A stretch of 7,375 nt of DNA, from contig USEV01000036.1 of the NCBI GenBank assembly GCA_900553825.1, forward strand, positions 1 through 7,375, in the 5' to 3' direction. Within the stretch, counting starts at the first letter, position 1. The number at the start of each line of letters is the position of its first letter. Under the pieces are notes generated by a model. It searched no databases, was not told the origin of the DNA, and saw only the letters and a list, made by a program, of their open reading frames with translations. Made by a program: the position numbers and the translations under genes. Below, in pieces: positions 6,529 through 7,375 of the stretch. The stretch comes from an uncultured Eubacteriales bacterium. Its GTDB lineage: Bacteria > Bacillota > Clostridia > Christensenellales > CAG-917.

Positions 6529-6547
6529 CCGCGTCGCGGCAACGCGT
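6529..6547. repeat. GC-rich palindromes between the two divergent -35 boxes
   Basis: CCGCG-T-CGCGG (6529-6539) is a perfect inverted repeat, and CGCGT (6532-6536 on the minus-strand complement ACGCG reading) recurs as ACGCGT at 6542-6547. The stretch lies between the outward-facing promoters of nahK and the CHR gene, where a regulator could act on both. In GC-rich DNA such short palindromes also arise by chance. Confidence 0.3.
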
Positions 6548-6560
6548 ATTCGCCAAAAGA

Positions 6561-6589
6561 TTTACATCTGTCGGCTTTTGAGATATAAT
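6561..6589 (+). promoter_or_regulatory. Promoter of the CHR-family transporter gene
   Basis: TTTACA (6561-6566) and a perfect TATAAT (6584-6589) are separated by 17 bases, the best promoter in the window. Start of transcription is expected about seven bases after the -10 box, at roughly 6595-6598, which coincides with the ATG at 6597. Confidence 0.85.
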
Positions 6590-6596
6590 ATTTGGG

Positions 6597-7375
6597 ATGA
6601 AGTTGTCACTGTCCCGGAAAATCAAAGAGTCGCTCAAGATGTTCCTCGTCTTTTTCAAGATAGGGCTCTTTTCCTTCGGCGGCGGCTATGCCATGCTCAC
6701 CATGATAGAACACGAGGTCGTGGACAAGCGCGGCTGGCTCACCCATGACGAGCTCATGGAGATATTCGCCATAGCCGAAAGCACTCCCGGGGCAATTTCC
6801 ATCAACATCGCGACATTCATAGGCACAAAGCGCGCGGGAGTCATCGCGGGAGTCATCACCACGCTCGGCGTCGTGTTGCCCGCGTTTCTGGTCATAGTCG
6901 CGCTCTCCTACATCCTGGAGCTCGTCCGCGACAACAGGTGGGTGGCATACCTCTTCACGGGCGTCAGGGTCGGCGTCATAGTGCTCATCGTGCACGCGGC
7001 GGTCAAGTTCTTCAAATCCATGAAGAAAAAGCTTCTGACCATCGCGCTCGCGATTGCCATGTTCTGCCTTGCCGTGTTCACGGAAATCAATGTCATATAT
7101 CTCATGCTCGGCACAATCGGCATCTCCACGGCGGCGGTGATAATCTCGCACGCCGCGGCGGCCGTGCGCACCCGTCGCCGCATGACGGCGGGCGTCGCGC
7201 CGTATGTCCGCACCCGCACCGAGGGCAACACGCTGCCCTGGCTCCTCGCGTGCAACCTGCTTGCCGCAGACGAAATCCGCGAGCCCGAGCCGCAATCCGC
7301 CGACGAGGACGGCGCGCCCGACGGGGAAACTCCCGTCGGCAAAGACGGAAATGTCCCGCCCGCCAAGGGAGAGGA
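6597..7375 (+). CDS. Chromate transporter (CHR) family membrane protein, partial at the C terminus
   Basis: The frame stays open for 259 codons to the window edge. It has the CHR-family signature: FFKIGLFSFGGGYAM (19-33), a conserved RGWLTHDE block (45-52), and AESTPGAISINIATFIG (60-76), followed by hydrophobic segments at about 82-108, 116-137, 145-165 and 166-190. The family includes chromate exporters such as ChrA, but many short CHR proteins have no proven substrate, so chromate export is not assured. The visible membrane part matches one short-chain CHR unit; in Firmicutes these often come as adjacent pairs, so a partner may lie beyond the edge. After about residue 190 the sequence turns hydrophilic, with an Arg-rich patch then an acidic, Pro/Gly-rich tail (about 224-259). 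No ribosome binding site precedes the ATG at 6597; an alternative ATG at 6639 (Met15) would give a shorter N terminus. Confidence 0.88.
   Translation, partial: MKLSLSRKIKESLKMFLVFFKIGLFSFGGGYAMLTMIEHEVVDKRGWLTHDELMEIFAIAESTPGAISINIATFIGTKRAGVIAGVITTLGVVLPAFLVIVALSYILELVRDNRWVAYLFTGVRVGVIVLIVHAAVKFFKSMKKKLLTIALAIAMFCLAVFTEINVIYLMLGTIGISTAAVIISHAAAAVRTRRRMTAGVAPYVRTRTEGNTLPWLLACNLLAADEIREPEPQSADEDGAPDGETPVGKDGNVPPAKGE

Noticed and set aside
6606..7295. A 229-codon minus-strand open frame opposite the CHR gene
   Set aside because: The plus frame carries the conserved CHR signature and has a near-perfect promoter; the minus frame is Asp/Arg/His-rich with no recognisable fold.
7319..7338. Hairpin CGACGGG-GAAACT-CCCGTCG
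   Set aside because: A seven-pair stem, but within the open CHR frame and with no T-run, so not a terminator; a chance product of GC-rich coding sequence is the simplest reading.

Overview
The window looks like part of the chromosome of a GC-rich, Gram-positive anaerobe of the Clostridia type, probably a gut bacterium. This is inferred from strong GGAGG-type ribosome binding sites, sigma-A-like promoters with 17-base spacers, a heterodimeric ABC exporter pair of a type common in Firmicutes, and a NahK/GalE pair typical of gut glycan users. No rRNA, tRNA, CRISPR array or insertion sequence is visible. GC content was not computed.

Left block (1-4188): two overlapping minus-strand genes encode the halves of a heterodimeric ABC exporter. 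The downstream half runs off the left edge after its Walker B/D-loop. A TetR-family regulator is transcribed divergently from the exporter. The 139-base gap between them holds a strong promoter for the exporter, a weaker candidate promoter for the regulator, and a perfect 8-3-8 inverted repeat that covers the exporter -10 box and the likely regulator start point. This reads as a self-contained, ligand-responsive efflux module: the TetR protein probably represses the exporter and itself until it binds a substrate. The substrate cannot be read from the sequence.

Middle block (4189-6449): a strong hairpin-plus-T-run terminator separates the convergent tetR and galE genes. On the minus strand, a nahK-like anomeric N-acetylhexosamine 1-kinase gene is followed by galE, with a good promoter upstream and a small hairpin at the predicted 5' end of the mRNA. 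Together they could carry out two steps of the lacto-N-biose/galacto-N-biose (Leloir-like) pathway: phosphorylation of GlcNAc/GalNAc at C1 and epimerisation of the UDP-sugars. The phosphorylase and uridylyltransferase of that pathway are not in the window.

Right block (6450-7375): divergent from nahK, a near-consensus promoter drives a chromate-transporter (CHR) family membrane protein gene that runs off the right edge. Its start codon lies at the predicted transcription start, so the transcript may be leaderless. The long plus-strand open frames opposite the exporter and opposite galE-nahK are shadows of codon bias, not genes. I see no clearly new system; the most informative elements are the regulatory architecture between exporter and regulator and the possible leaderless CHR transcript.
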